Source: Mesorhizobium sp. YM1C-6-2
GTDB lineage: Bacteria > Pseudomonadota > Alphaproteobacteria > Rhizobiales > Rhizobiaceae
Length of the DNA: 64,000 bases
Assembly: GCF_003666685.1 (NCBI RefSeq)
Contig: NZ_RCIZ01000001.1
Span: 186,001 to 250,000, forward strand
Reading direction: 5' to 3'
This document shows, in pieces, positions 36,487 to 45,752 of this stretch. Positions within the stretch are counted from its first letter, which is position 1, and each line of letters opens with the position of its first letter. The translations under genes were made by a program, and so were the position numbers. The notes beneath the pieces are model-generated. The model did not search any database. It was not told where the DNA came from and saw nothing but the letters and a program-made list of their open reading frames with translations.

Positions 36487-37476
36487 TTACATTTCGACGA
36501 CGATCCGGCCCCTGATCTTGCCTTCGACGATGTCCTTCGCCGCCTCGATGATGTCGTCGAAGCCGATCGCCCGGGTCAGCGCCTCGAGCTTGCCGCGGTC
36601 GAGATCGGTGGCGACGCGCCGCCAGGCCTCGAGCCGGAGCTCCTTCGGCGCCATCACCGAATCGATGCCGACGAGCGACACGCCGCGCAGGATGAAGGGC
36701 GCCACTGTCGTCGGCAGGTCCATGCCGCCGGCGAGGCCGCAGGCGGCGACCGCTCCGCCATAGGAGGTCATCGACAGCACATTGGCGAGCGTATGACTGC
36801 CGACCGTGTCGACGCCGCCCGCCCAGCGCTCCTTGCCGAGCGGCTTGCCCGGCGCGGCAAGCTCCTCGCGCGCGACGATTTCGGTAACGCCGAGGTCCTT
36901 GAGGTAGTCCGCCTCGGCCGGTCGGCCGGTCGAGGCGATGACCGTGTAGCCGAGCCTGGAAAGGATCGCGATCGCGACCGAGCCGACGCCGCCGGCCGCA
37001 CCGGTCACGATTACCGGGCCGCGCGCCGGCGAGATGCCGTGCCGCTCGAGGGCCATGACGCAGAGCATCGCCGTATAGCCGGCCGTGCCGACGGCCATCG
37101 CATCCCTGGCGCTCAGCCCGGCAGGCAGCGGCACCAGCCAGTCGCCCTTGACCCGGGCCTTCCCGGCATAGGCGCCGTAATGCACCTCGCCGACGCCCCA
37201 GCCGTTGAGGATGACCTTGTCGCCGGCCTTCCAGTCGGGATGGCTGGAGACGGTGACCGTGCCGGCGAAATCGACGCCCGGCACCATCGGGAAGCGGCGG
37301 ACGACCGGCGCCTTGCCGGTGATCGCCAGCCCGTCCTTGTAGTTCACCGTCGTCGCCTCGACCCGGACGGTGACGTCGCCCTCCATCAGCTCCGTCTCGG
37401 CGAGTTCGGCTATGGCGACCGACTGCCTCTTCTCTTCATCGCGGGTGATCAGGATCGCCTTGAATTTTTCCGACAT
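36487..37476 (-). CDS. Acrylyl-CoA reductase-like NADPH oxidoreductase (AcuI/YhdH family)
   Basis: A 329-residue zinc-free medium-chain dehydrogenase. It has [14 protein letters not shown] and [14 protein letters not shown] in the N-domain, the Rossmann motif [16 protein letters not shown], and the C-terminal [14 protein letters not shown]. AcuI in Rhodobacter reduces acryloyl-CoA to propionyl-CoA; E. coli YhdH is similar. GGGAGAAAAC precedes the ATG. It is in the same direction as lspA upstream, 34 bp away. Confidence 0.88.
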   Translation of the reverse strand: MSEKFKAILITRDEEKRQSVAIAELAETELMEGDVTVRVEATTVNYKDGLAITGKAPVVRRFPMVPGVDFAGTVTVSSHPDWKAGDKVILNGWGVGEVHYGAYAGKARVKGDWLVPLPAGLSARDAMAVGTAGYTAMLCVMALERHGISPARGPVIVTGAAGGVGSVAIAILSRLGYTVIASTGRPAEADYLKDLGVTEIVAREELAAPGKPLGKERWAGGVDTVGSHTLANVLSMTSYGGAVAACGLAGGMDLPTTVAPFILRGVSLVGIDSVMAPKELRLEAWRRVATDLDRGKLEALTRAIGFDDIIEAAKDIVEGKIRGRIVVEM

Positions 37477-37510
37477 GTTTTCTCCCGCAGGTTTGACGGT
37501 CGCGGCGGCT

Positions 37511-37999
37511 TCAGTCGGCCGGCCCGGCGTTCCCTTGCTGGCGGCGCCAGCCCAGGAACTCGTCCAGCAGAACGGTCACGGCGCCGACCGTGATGAAGAC
37601 GTCGGCGAGGTTGAAGACGGCGAAGGACCAGACCGGCGTGTGGAACAGGATGTAGTCGATGACATGCCCGTAGACCGCGCGGTCGATGAGATTGCCGATG
37701 GCGCCGCCGATGATGAGGGCGAAGCCGAGTCGGGCGATCCACTGGTCGTCGGTGGAGCGGCTGGCAAGGTAGAGCACGAAGGCGACGACGGCGAGCGAGA
37801 CGACGATCAGCCCGGTGTCGCCGAAGGAGGACAGCATCGAGAAGGCTATGCCGGTGTTGTAGGTGCGGTAGAGAGCCAGGAACGGCACGACCTCGACCAT
37901 CTGATGCATGACGAGGCGCGTCTCGACCAGATATTTGATCCATTGGTCGAGCGCGACCGCCACGGCCGCCAGTCCGGCATAGGCTGCAAGCCGTTTCAC
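37511..37999 (-). CDS. lspA: Lipoprotein signal peptidase (signal peptidase II)
   Basis: A 162-residue four-helix inner-membrane aspartyl protease. The two catalytic aspartates are in [19 protein letters not shown] and [13 protein letters not shown]; the N-terminal [14 protein letters not shown] is also typical. It removes the signal peptide from lipid-modified prolipoproteins. Its start overlaps the stop of the TrmH-family gene by 4 bp. Confidence 0.96.
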   Translation of the reverse strand: MKRLAAYAGLAAVAVALDQWIKYLVETRLVMHQMVEVVPFLALYRTYNTGIAFSMLSSFGDTGLIVVSLAVVAFVLYLASRSTDDQWIARLGFALIIGGAIGNLIDRAVYGHVIDYILFHTPVWSFAVFNLADVFITVGAVTVLLDEFLGWRRQQGNAGPAD

Positions 38000-38853
38000 G
38001 AAAGCACGTCTCCGTCGAGCTTCAGCGCCGAGCGCCGGATTTCAAAAAGCATGACACCGGTGGCGACCGCCAGGTTGAGCGAATCGGCGCGGCCGGCCTG
38101 AGGAATCCTGAGCAGCCGGTCGCAGCTCTGGGCGAGATCGTCGGTCAGGCCCTGCTGCTCGTTGCCCATGACGAGCAGCACCGGGCGGCCGCCGAAGTCG
38201 ACCGAACGGTAGTCGACCGCGCCCTTGAGATGGGTGCCGGCGACCAGACCGGAAAAACCCTTCCGCCATGCCAGGAACGCGTCCTGCGAAGCCTTCGCCA
38301 CCGGCACGGCGAAGATCGAGCCCATGGTGGCGCGCACGGTCTCCAGCGAGAAGGGATCGGTGGCATCGCCGATCAGGATGACGCCCTTGGCGCCGACGGC
38401 GTCGACCGTGCGGATGACCGTGCCGAGATTGCCGGGGTCGCGGACCCGGTCCAGCGCCACCCAGACGTCGCCCGCAGCCGGGCGGATATCTTTCAGCGGC
38501 AGCAACCGCTGCGAGAAGACGCCGACGACCGCCTGCGGATTGTCGCGCCGGGTGATGGCGGTGAGCACCTTCTCCGACACTTCGAGCACGGTGCCGCCGG
38601 CAGCGACGGTGCGGGCGGCCGCCTTCTCCGCCGCCTGGTTGCCGCGCGCCGACTTGGCGAAGACCAGCGTCCTGATCGACCAGCCGAGGTCGAGCGCGTC
38701 GATGATGAGCTTCAGCCCCTCGGCCATGAAGGCGTGCTGCTCGTCGCGGAATTTCTTCAGCGCCAGCGCCTTGATTTCCTTGACCAGGGGATTGGCGAGG
38801 CTGGTGACCTCCTTGACTTGGCCCGGGGCGCCGCCGGCGCGATGCGTATTCAT
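37996..38853 (-). CDS. TrmH/SpoU-family RNA methyltransferase
   Basis: A 285-residue protein. An N-terminal substrate-binding domain ([20 protein letters not shown]) precedes the SPOUT knot with [20 protein letters not shown] (motif 1), [12 protein letters not shown] (motif 2) and [21 protein letters not shown] (motif 3). It methylates a ribose 2'-OH in rRNA or tRNA; the target is not deducible. ATG at 38853 overlaps the stop of the upstream methyltransferase by 4 bp, so three genes (methyltransferase, this one, lspA) are chained by overlaps. Confidence 0.92.
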   Translation of the reverse strand: MNTHRAGGAPGQVKEVTSLANPLVKEIKALALKKFRDEQHAFMAEGLKLIIDALDLGWSIRTLVFAKSARGNQAAEKAAARTVAAGGTVLEVSEKVLTAITRRDNPQAVVGVFSQRLLPLKDIRPAAGDVWVALDRVRDPGNLGTVIRTVDAVGAKGVILIGDATDPFSLETVRATMGSIFAVPVAKASQDAFLAWRKGFSGLVAGTHLKGAVDYRSVDFGGRPVLLVMGNEQQGLTDDLAQSCDRLLRIPQAGRADSLNLAVATGVMLFEIRRSALKLDGDVLS

Positions 38854-39875
38854 GCCGCGACCCACCGCGAGAACAGCGAGGTCGACAGAGCGCGGCCCGC
38901 CGACTTCTCCCGGATGATCAGTTCGCCGGATTCCACCGTCCCGCCCATTCCGGCGAAGGTATCGCGCATCAGCGCATGGATGGCGAAGAAGGAGGCGCGG
39001 ATGGAATACGCCGTCAGCACCACGGCGAGCGGCTTCGGCGTCAGGATCTGCCGGCAGAGGTCGGTGAGCATCGGCAGGTCCTCGAAGAGCTGCCAGACCT
39101 CGCCCTTCGGTCCGCGGCCATAGGCGGGCGGGTCGAACAGCACGATGTCGTAGAGGTTGCCGCGGCGCGCCTCGCGCTCGGCGAATTTCATGGCGTCCTC
39201 GCAGATCCAGCGGATCGGCTTCTGCGTCAGGCCGGCGACTTCCTGGTTCTCCCGCGCCCAGCCGATCGCCTTCTTCGAGGCGTCGACATGGGTGACTTCG
39301 GCGCCCGTCCGCGCTGCCACGAGCGACGCAAGCCCGGTGTAGCCGAAGAGGTTCAGCACCTTCACCGGCCGCCTGGCTTTCTCGATCAGCCCGGCCATGT
39401 GGTCCCAGTGCGACGCCTGTTCCGGAAACACGCCGACATGGCGGAAGGAGGTGAAGCGGCCGAGATAGTGCACGCCGTCATGCTTCATCGGCCAGGTCTC
39501 GCCGAGCGGCGTCTTCGGAAAACGCCAGCGACCCATGCCTTCCTCGTCCGTGTCGCCGGTGAAGATGGCGTCGGCGCGGTTCCATTCGCCTTCCGGCAGC
39601 GCGCGCCGCCAGATCGCCTGTCCTTCGGGCCGGACGATGCGGTAGGGGCCGTATTGCTCCAGCTTCTCGCCGTCGCCGCTGTCGAGCAGCGCATAGTCCG
39701 CGTTCGGCGAGACTTCGAGGATGAGCGGCAGCTTTTCGGCCGGCAGCGCTCCGGTACGGCGCGGCGGAAGCTGGCGTGGCGCGGGCTCGGGCGTTTTCCG
39801 GCGCGCATCCTCGCCGGCTTGCCGCTGTTGCGGCCGCCGCTGGTGTTCGCCGCGATTGTGCCGCGCTGGCTTCAA
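38850..39875 (-). CDS. Class I SAM-dependent methyltransferase (RlmI-like)
   Basis: A product of about 341 residues with a Rossmann methyltransferase core: LNLFGYTGLASLVAARTGAE (motif I), VTHVDASKKAIGWAREN, EDAMKFAE, and the catalytic-type IVLFDPPAYGRG. The DPPxYGRG motif and HVGVFPEQASHWDHM resemble the rRNA large-subunit cytosine methyltransferase RlmI family, though the usual N-terminal PUA domain is missing or divergent. The start is uncertain: the only start codon near the conserved part is a TTG at 39875 without a clear Shine-Dalgarno, and the first 40 residues are very Arg/Gln/Pro-rich. Confidence 0.8.
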   Translation of the reverse strand: MKPARHNRGEHQRRPQQRQAGEDARRKTPEPAPRQLPPRRTGALPAEKLPLILEVSPNADYALLDSGDGEKLEQYGPYRIVRPEGQAIWRRALPEGEWNRADAIFTGDTDEEGMGRWRFPKTPLGETWPMKHDGVHYLGRFTSFRHVGVFPEQASHWDHMAGLIEKARRPVKVLNLFGYTGLASLVAARTGAEVTHVDASKKAIGWARENQEVAGLTQKPIRWICEDAMKFAEREARRGNLYDIVLFDPPAYGRGPKGEVWQLFEDLPMLTDLCRQILTPKPLAVVLTAYSIRASFFAIHALMRDTFAGMGGTVESGELIIREKSAGRALSTSLFSRWVAA

Positions 39876-39942
39876 GGGAGGTCCTCGGGCTTCGACGTGC
39901 CGCTTTTGGCACAGGCGAGGGTGCGGCGCAACGAAGAGGCGA

Positions 39943-40458
39943 TCAGGCGGGCCGGTGCATCGTCACGAGGGCACAGGCGAGCAGGACGAAGCCGACGAGC
40001 TTCAGCCCCGCCACCGCCATGTGGCCGACCTCCCATTGCCAGCGGATGGCGTCGAAACCGTCCGGAACCGGTCCTGGCGTCCAGGTCGCGAGAACGGCGT
40101 TGGCCGGCGAGACGATCAGGAACCAGGCGGCCAGCGCCAGGACGAAGAACGCGGTGGCGCCCAGGGCGAAGCCGAAGGCGGGAGCGTCGCCGCGCAGCAT
40201 CAACGTCAGCACGGAAGGCACCAGGATGGCGGCGATATCAAGCGGCGCGCCGACGATCAGGAAGAATTTGAATTGCTGGTTGAAGACCGTCGCCTCGCGC
40301 CAGAGTTGCGGCGACCAGACCTGCAGGCGCGGCCCCGATTCCAGAAGATGGGCGAAGGACGGTCCGAGGCTCAGCGCCGCGACGGTCGCCGCGAGCACGG
40401 ACGAGGACAGCATGAAGGCGCCGCTTTGCATGATCGGGCCCAACGCGGCATCCGGCAT
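39943..40458 (-). CDS. Four-helix membrane protein, DUF1772-like
   Basis: A 171-residue integral membrane protein with four hydrophobic helices (about residues 10-35, 67-88, 95-117 and 147-166), of which the first begins SGAFMLSSSVLAATVAALSL. Short motifs LGPSFAHLLE and IRWQWEVGH at loop positions resemble the DUF1772 (anthrone oxygenase-like) group, but I am not certain. No function is assigned. It lies 20 bp after the ornithine-cyclodeaminase-family gene, in the same direction. Confidence 0.65.
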   Translation of the reverse strand: MPDAALGPIMQSGAFMLSSSVLAATVAALSLGPSFAHLLESGPRLQVWSPQLWREATVFNQQFKFFLIVGAPLDIAAILVPSVLTLMLRGDAPAFGFALGATAFFVLALAAWFLIVSPANAVLATWTPGPVPDGFDAIRWQWEVGHMAVAGLKLVGFVLLACALVTMHRPA

Positions 40459-40478
40459 CGGGTTCCTCCGGGCTGGGT

Positions 40479-41444
40479 TCAGCGTCCGGAGGCGCCGAAC
40501 ACCGCGACGGCAGCGGCGAGATCCTCGAGCGCGGCGCCAACCGACTTGAACAGGGTGATCTCGTCGGCGCTTTCGCGGCCCTTCTTCTCGCCGCGCGCCA
40601 GTTCGTGCAGGTCGGCAACGATCGCTTCCGGCGTGAGCACGCCCGAGGCGAGGGCCTGCACGATGTCGCCGGCCTCCTTGGTCGCGCCGGCACGCGTGTC
40701 GACATAGACACGGGCGCGGCGGATCGCCTCGTCGTCGCTCTCGCGCATGGTCGGCGTGAAGGCGCCGACGAGGTCGACATGCGTGCCTGGCTTCAGCAGC
40801 GCGCCCTTGACGAGGGGGATTGTCGTGATGGTCGCGGCCGAGACGATGTCGGCCCAGCCGAGCGCCGCGTCGAGATCCTCGGCCACCGTCGCGGAAAGGC
40901 CGAGGCCCGCAAGTTTCGCGACGGCCTTCTCGGCGTTGGCGGCCGTCCGGTTCCAGATGCGGATCTCACGGATCGGCCGGACCGCCGAATGCGCGCGCGC
41001 CAGGAACGGCGACAATGCGCCGGCGCCGACGATCAGAAGCTTGGACGCATCCTTGCGCGCAAGATAGTCGGCGGCAAGCGCGGAAGCCGAGGCCGTCCGC
41101 CACAGGGTCAGCCGCTGTCCGTCGATCAAAGCCTTGGTTTCGCCGGTCCTGCCGTCGAGCAGCAGGTAGACGCCCATCACCGCCGGCTTGCCGACCGCAT
41201 TGTTGTCGGGCGAGACGGTGACGACCTTGACCCCGATATAGCCACCGTCCGACGTGCCCGCCGCGTCGAGATCGGTCCAGGCCGGCATCAGGAGCAGCGT
41301 CGAGGCGGCGCCGTCCGGCCGCGCTATCGTGTGATGGTGGCGGACCGGCTGGATCGCGCCCGCCTTGAACGCTGCCCGCAGCGTCTCGACCAGGCTCGGA
41401 AAGGTCAGTGCGCGGTCGACGTCGTCGGCCGACAGAATCAGCAT
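40479..41444 (-). CDS. Ornithine cyclodeaminase / mu-crystallin family reductase
   Basis: A 321-residue NAD(P)-dependent enzyme: VRHHHTIARPDGAASTLLLMPAW is the substrate arm, GYIGVKVVTVSPDN, then TLWRTASASALAADYLAR, and the dinucleotide motif LLIVGAGALSPFLARAH. The family includes ornithine cyclodeaminase, alanine dehydrogenase and delta1-pyrroline-2-carboxylate reductase (LhpI). The last would fit with the proline-racemase-family gene at 50602, but the genes are not linked. GGGAG precedes the start. Confidence 0.85.
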   Translation of the reverse strand: MLILSADDVDRALTFPSLVETLRAAFKAGAIQPVRHHHTIARPDGAASTLLLMPAWTDLDAAGTSDGGYIGVKVVTVSPDNNAVGKPAVMGVYLLLDGRTGETKALIDGQRLTLWRTASASALAADYLARKDASKLLIVGAGALSPFLARAHSAVRPIREIRIWNRTAANAEKAVAKLAGLGLSATVAEDLDAALGWADIVSAATITTIPLVKGALLKPGTHVDLVGAFTPTMRESDDEAIRRARVYVDTRAGATKEAGDIVQALASGVLTPEAIVADLHELARGEKKGRESADEITLFKSVGAALEDLAAAVAVFGASGR

Positions 41445-41472
41445 CGTCGGGCTCCCAGGCTCGGCGGAAGGG

Positions 41473-41796
41473 TCACGGCCGCGGCAGTTGCGGTGCGGAT
41501 TGGGCCGGCGTGCGGGCGGCTGCCTGCCGCAGCGTCTCGGCCTCCTGGCCGCGCTGGCGCGCCAGCTTGCGGTAGCGGCCCTGCCTCACCCATGTCGCCA
41601 GGCTGCCGACGATCATGCCGACGGCGATTGCCGCGAAGAGGAGTACGAAGAGCGGCATCTGCCAGGTGAGGCCCGGATTGCCCGGGTTGAAGGGATCGAG
41701 CGTGAAGGGGGTTGCACCGCGATTGGCAACGGCGAGCGCCACCAGAACGATGGCGAGCGGCACGAAGACCGCGATGAGAAGCAAGCGATTGACCAT
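41473..41796 (-). CDS. LapA-domain (DUF1049) small membrane protein
   Basis: A 107-residue protein with two membrane helices, LLLIAVFVPLAIVLVALAVA and FVLLFAAIAVGMIVGSLATW, joined by a short periplasmic loop with NRGATPFTLDPFNP, typical of the LapA/YciS family. In E. coli LapA works with LapB in LPS assembly control. The C-terminal region is a basic, probably cytoplasmic helix followed by a Pro-rich tail. It starts 22 bp after ihfB, an order I recall in other alphaproteobacteria. Confidence 0.85.
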   Translation of the reverse strand: MVNRLLLIAVFVPLAIVLVALAVANRGATPFTLDPFNPGNPGLTWQMPLFVLLFAAIAVGMIVGSLATWVRQGRYRKLARQRGQEAETLRQAAARTPAQSAPQLPRP

Positions 41797-41818
41797 CGGC
41801 GGTACCTTGCGCGGCGGC

Positions 41819-42103
41819 TTACTTGCCGCCGTTCAGCCTTTCACGCAACTCCTTGCCGGTCTTGAAGAACGGCACCCATTTCTCCTCGACTTCCACCGAT
41901 TCGCCCGTCCTGGGGTTGCGGCCCGTTCTTGCCGGGCGATTCTTCACGGAGAACGCGCCGAACCCCCGAAGTTCGACCCGGTTCCCTTCGGCGAGCGCGT
42001 CGGTGATCTCCTCGAAAATGGCGCTGACGATGTTCTCGACGTCCCTGAGAAACAGATGCGGATTGCGTGACGCGATAAGCTGCACGAGTTCGGATTTGAT
42101 CAT
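41819..42103 (-). CDS. ihfB: Integration host factor beta subunit
   Basis: A 94-residue HU/IHF-family DNA-bending protein starting [18 protein letters not shown]. The beta-ribbon arm contains [27 protein letters not shown] with the DNA-intercalating Pro in RNPRTG (positions about 50-72). IHF supports sigma-54-dependent promoters, and rpoN lies 3.6 kb away on the other strand. The frame extends six codons upstream, but ATG at 42103 matches the family start. Confidence 0.94.
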   Translation of the reverse strand: MIKSELVQLIASRNPHLFLRDVENIVSAIFEEITDALAEGNRVELRGFGAFSVKNRPARTGRNPRTGESVEVEEKWVPFFKTGKELRERLNGGK

Positions 42104-42162
42104 GAGCGCGGTCCCCGCCAATATCGTTCTATCGGAATATGCGGATGATTTTATTGTCTTTT

Positions 42163-43137
42163 TCAGTCGCCCAAAATGGCCTTTTCAGGTTGCCAGACTG
42201 ACAGGAGACCGTCAAGAAACAAGCGCTCGCCGCCGATTTCCTTAAGGAGAGCCATTCCCTGGTCGGGCAGTCCGACGAGCCTGGCCAGTGTCCCGGCCAG
42301 CGCTTCGGAGGACAGGAACCAGCCGCCGTTCTTGGACTTCCATTCGACGACTTCGAGGCTGCCGTCTACCCCCTTCGTGGCGAGCCAGCCGATCGCTTCG
42401 TCCTCGCCGCCGAGTTCGTCGACCAGTTTCTTCTGCAGCGCCTGGCGGCCGGTGAAGACGGATCCGTCGGCGACCGCGACGACCTCGCTCCTGGTCAGCG
42501 GCCGGCGCTCGTCGACGAGGCCGATGAACCAGTCGTAGCTGTCGAGGATCATCGAGCGGATCATCGCGCGTTCCTCGTCCGTGGTCGGATTGAACGGCGA
42601 GGGCTCCGCTTTCAGCGGCGATGATTTGACTTCCTCGAGCTTGATGCCGAGCTTGTCCATCAGCCCGGTGACATCGGGAAACTGCACCAGCACGCCGATC
42701 GAGCCGACGATGGAGGACTGGCGCGCGACGATGTGGTCGCTGGCGCTGGCGATCATGTAGCCCGCCGAAGCGGCAAGCGTGCCGACTTGGGCGACGACGG
42801 GTTTTTCGGCTGCGAGCTTCCTCACCCCGTTGAAGATCGCCTCGCCGCCCGCCGTGGTGCCGCCGGGCGAATCGATGGCGAGGATGACGCCCTTCACCGC
42901 GCTTGACTTGCGGATCTTCTCCAGCCGCTCGAGCAGTTCCTCGTCTTCGGTGATCGTTCCCTCGATGCGGACCTTGGCGATGTGGTTGGCGGCCGTCCCG
43001 CCGAAATCCCCCCGCAGCATCCAGCTGGCGGCGGAGACCAGCGCGACGGCTGCAATCACAAGTGCGGCGACCCGCCAGAAGGTGAGCTTTCGCCGCAGGC
43101 GGCGTCGGTCGATCAGGTCGTCGGCGCGCATGGCCAT
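42163..43137 (-). CDS. sppA: Signal peptide peptidase SppA (short form)
   Basis: A 324-residue membrane-anchored serine protease. An N-terminal helix ([20 protein letters not shown], about residues 17-36) is followed by the crotonase-like core with [18 protein letters not shown], the nucleophile Ser in [20 protein letters not shown] and the [19 protein letters not shown] segment. It degrades cleaved signal peptides. The length fits the 36K type rather than the tandem E. coli form. GGAGAA lies upstream of the ATG. Confidence 0.92.
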   Translation of the reverse strand: MAMRADDLIDRRRLRRKLTFWRVAALVIAAVALVSAASWMLRGDFGGTAANHIAKVRIEGTITEDEELLERLEKIRKSSAVKGVILAIDSPGGTTAGGEAIFNGVRKLAAEKPVVAQVGTLAASAGYMIASASDHIVARQSSIVGSIGVLVQFPDVTGLMDKLGIKLEEVKSSPLKAEPSPFNPTTDEERAMIRSMILDSYDWFIGLVDERRPLTRSEVVAVADGSVFTGRQALQKKLVDELGGEDEAIGWLATKGVDGSLEVVEWKSKNGGWFLSSEALAGTLARLVGLPDQGMALLKEIGGERLFLDGLLSVWQPEKAILGD

Positions 43138-43464
43138 GGGATAATTCTCCTGTGCCGGCGGGGAAAAAGTGTTTTTAGAACAACGCGGCCCCTGCCGCTA
43201 CCCGGTTTCTCCGTCCCTGCGACGTTCGGACCGCGCGCGGTTGGACTGGTCAAACTTCCCAAAATAACCATATTGGGGTGCAAATCGCGATCGTGTAAGA
43301 TTTCGTGATGATATTGGGTTCGCGTCCGGCCCTCACCCTGCCGCGACGACCGGCTACGACGTGAAATCGGCCGACTGGGATCGGTCGGGCCGGAATGGTG
43401 GATTTATTCGGAGTAATCCGGCCCGGCCGGACATTCCAGGATTGATGAACGGAAGGCGGGCGCG
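43138..43464. other. 327-bp divergent intergenic region between sppA and lptC
   Basis: No gene is visible. The 3' part holds a long-loop inverted repeat, CGGGCCGGA (43386-43394) and TCCGGCCCG (43417-43425), 40 bp upstream of the lptC start. AT-rich stretches around 43255-43320 are the likely promoter zone, but I could not fix convincing -35/-10 pairs. Confidence 0.5.
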
Positions 43465-44184
43465 TTGGCGCGATCGATCGGACCAACCGACACTTACGCG
43501 GATTTTGCGATCTCCCCCGCGGGAGATACCGCGAATGCGCGCGCCGAAGCCTTCAGCCGCGCGGAACGCCATTCGCGCCGGGTGCGCCGCCTGAAGGTGG
43601 TGCTGCCGCTGCTTGCCGTGGCGCTCGCTGCCGGCTTCGCCGGCTATTCCTTCATGTCGACGCCGGCGGCCGTTGCCATCCAGACGGAAGGCACGGCCTT
43701 TGCCGAAGGCAAGCTGGTGATGAACAGCCCCAAGCTCGAAGGCTTCACCAAGGACGGCAGGCCCTATTCGGTGAACGCCACCCGCGCCATCCAGGATTTC
43801 GACAAGCAGGACATCGTCAACCTGGACGGCATCGACGCCAAGATGCCGGTCGAGGCGGCGAACTGGGCGAGGGTCGAGGCCGTCAGCGGCGTCTACGACC
43901 GGAAGGCCAACACGCTGGACGTGCCGACCGACATCCTCGTCACCACCACCGACGGTCTGGTCGCCAAGCTGAAGTCCGCCTTTCTCGACATCAACAACGG
44001 CAGCTTGAAAAGCGCCGCACCGGTCGATATCCAGGCGCATGGGTCGCGGATAACCGCGGATTCCATGGCGGTGCTCGACAACGGCAAGCGGGTGGTTTTC
44101 GAGACGCGTGTGCGCGTGCATATTGACCCGGTTCAGATGAAGGCCGCCCAGGCGGCCAGGGGAGGCACTAATGCGTCGAACTAG
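43465..44184 (+). CDS. lptC: LPS export protein LptC
   Basis: A 239-residue single-pass inner-membrane protein. After a cytoplasmic Arg-rich segment (RAERHSRRVRRLK) comes the helix VVLPLLAVALAAGFAGYSFM (about residues 44-64) and then a beta-jellyroll periplasmic domain with GFTKDGRPYSVNATRAIQD. It receives LPS from LptB2FG and passes it to LptA. The start is a TTG at 43465 following GGAAGG; no in-frame ATG fits the family start. It overlaps lptA by 14 bp. Confidence 0.9.
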   Translation: MARSIGPTDTYADFAISPAGDTANARAEAFSRAERHSRRVRRLKVVLPLLAVALAAGFAGYSFMSTPAAVAIQTEGTAFAEGKLVMNSPKLEGFTKDGRPYSVNATRAIQDFDKQDIVNLDGIDAKMPVEAANWARVEAVSGVYDRKANTLDVPTDILVTTTDGLVAKLKSAFLDINNGSLKSAAPVDIQAHGSRITADSMAVLDNGKRVVFETRVRVHIDPVQMKAAQAARGGTNASN

Positions 44185-44719
44185 GCCTTTCGCGGCGCTG
44201 GCGGCCCTCGCCGCGCTGTATCTCGGATGCGGCGCGGCCTTTGCGCAAACCGCGGTGGAGAACCGCCTGACCGGGCTGCGCCTCAACGGCAACGAGCCGA
44301 TCGAGATCGAGAGCGACAAGCTCGAGGTCCGCGAAAGCGAGAACAAGGCGATCTTCACCGGCAATGTCAGCGTCACCCAGGGGCCGACGCTTCTGAAATC
44401 CGGCACGATGACCGTCTTTTACGCCAAGGATGGCGGCTCGGCGGCCACCGGCTCGTCGAACATCGAGCGGCTGGAGGTCGACGGCAAGGTCTACGTCAAG
44501 TCGGACCGCCAGGTCGCCACCGGCGACAGGGGCACGTTCGACATGAAGACCGAGGTGCTGGTGCTCTCCGGGAGCGAGGTCGTGCTGTCGGAAGGCAACA
44601 ACGTGCTGCGCGGCTGTAAGCTGACCGTGCAGATGAAGTCGGGCCAGGCCCAGGTCGACGGTTGCTCGAAGGCCGGCGGTCGGGTGCAGATGAAGCTCGA
44701 TCCTTCATCCAGGCAGTAA
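44171..44719 (+). CDS. lptA: LPS transport periplasmic protein LptA
   Basis: A 182-residue exported protein. The signal peptide is [20 protein letters not shown] with cleavage near AFAQ (residue 26). The mature part is the OstA/jellyroll fold: [31 protein letters not shown] and [20 protein letters not shown]. It forms the periplasmic bridge carrying LPS to the outer membrane. It overlaps lptC by 14 bp, and its stop shares a base with the lptB start (TAATG). Confidence 0.93.
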   Translation: MRRTRPFAALAALAALYLGCGAAFAQTAVENRLTGLRLNGNEPIEIESDKLEVRESENKAIFTGNVSVTQGPTLLKSGTMTVFYAKDGGSAATGSSNIERLEVDGKVYVKSDRQVATGDRGTFDMKTEVLVLSGSEVVLSEGNNVLRGCKLTVQMKSGQAQVDGCSKAGGRVQMKLDPSSRQ

Positions 44720-45531
44720 TGACTGAGCAGCCTTCTTTTCTGTCGCGCCTGTTTGGCCGGCGCAAGCCTGCCGCGCCTGCCGTGAAGCGCAGCGAGATCG
44801 CTGCCTTCAAGGGGACCCTGATCGCCAAGGGCCTGACCAAGAGCTACAAGAGCCGGCGCGTGGTGAACGGCGTCTCGCTGGGCGTCAGGGCCGGCGAGGC
44901 GGTCGGGTTGCTCGGGCCGAACGGGGCCGGCAAGACCACTTGCTTCTACATGGTCACCGGGCTGGTGCCCGTCGACCACGGCACCATCGAGATCGACGGC
45001 TTCGACGTCACCTCGATGCCGATGTACCGCCGCGCCAGGCTCGGCATCGGCTATCTGCCGCAGGAATCCTCGATCTTCCGCGGCCTGACGGTCGAGCAGA
45101 ACATCCGCGCGGTGCTGGAGGTTGTCGAGAAGAGCCGCAAGAAGCGCGAGCACGACCTCGACGCCCTGCTCGAGGAATTCCACATCTCGCATCTGAGGAA
45201 AGCCGCCTCGCTGTCGCTTTCGGGCGGCGAACGGCGGCGGCTCGAGATCGCCCGGGCGCTGGCCAGCCGGCCGAACTACATGCTGCTCGACGAACCCTTC
45301 GCCGGCATCGATCCGATCGCGGTCGCCGATATCCAGCAACTGGTCCGGCATCTGACCGCGCGCGGCATCGGCGTGCTCATCACCGACCACAATGTGCGTG
45401 AGACGCTCGGCCTCATCGACCGCGCCTACATCATCCACGCCGGCGAGGTGCTGACGCATGGCCAGGCGGACGAGATCGTCGCCAATCCCGACGTCAGGCG
45501 GCTCTATCTCGGCGAGAGCTTCACGCTCTGA
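44719..45531 (+). CDS. lptB: LPS export ABC transporter ATPase LptB
   Basis: A 270-residue ATPase starting [16 protein letters not shown]. Walker [16 protein letters not shown]-loop [16 protein letters not shown], signature [17 protein letters not shown], Walker [15 protein letters not shown] and switch His in LITDHNVRE are all present. It powers LPS extraction by LptFG. The N-terminal extension of about 30 residues is common in alphaproteobacteria. A TAATG overlap with lptA indicates coupled translation. Confidence 0.97.
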   Translation: MTEQPSFLSRLFGRRKPAAPAVKRSEIAAFKGTLIAKGLTKSYKSRRVVNGVSLGVRAGEAVGLLGPNGAGKTTCFYMVTGLVPVDHGTIEIDGFDVTSMPMYRRARLGIGYLPQESSIFRGLTVEQNIRAVLEVVEKSRKKREHDLDALLEEFHISHLRKAASLSLSGGERRRLEIARALASRPNYMLLDEPFAGIDPIAVADIQQLVRHLTARGIGVLITDHNVRETLGLIDRAYIIHAGEVLTHGQADEIVANPDVRRLYLGESFTL

Positions 45532-45752
45532 CGGATTACTCCGTCTCCTGTATTAGAGCGCCGCACCGCCTGGAAACCCGCTCCGGCGCCCTTTGACCCA
45601 CGCTTTAAACGCTCCGGTAAGGCCGGCGTGTTACCCAGTCTCCCTTGACAAGCAAAAGCCGGGCCATTTCTTATGGCTGGCAGATCCGCCGATGAGGGCG
45701 AGCGGACGAGCAGGCGGGAGAACCGAGCAAGCGGGGACAGGGCGTTCGCATC

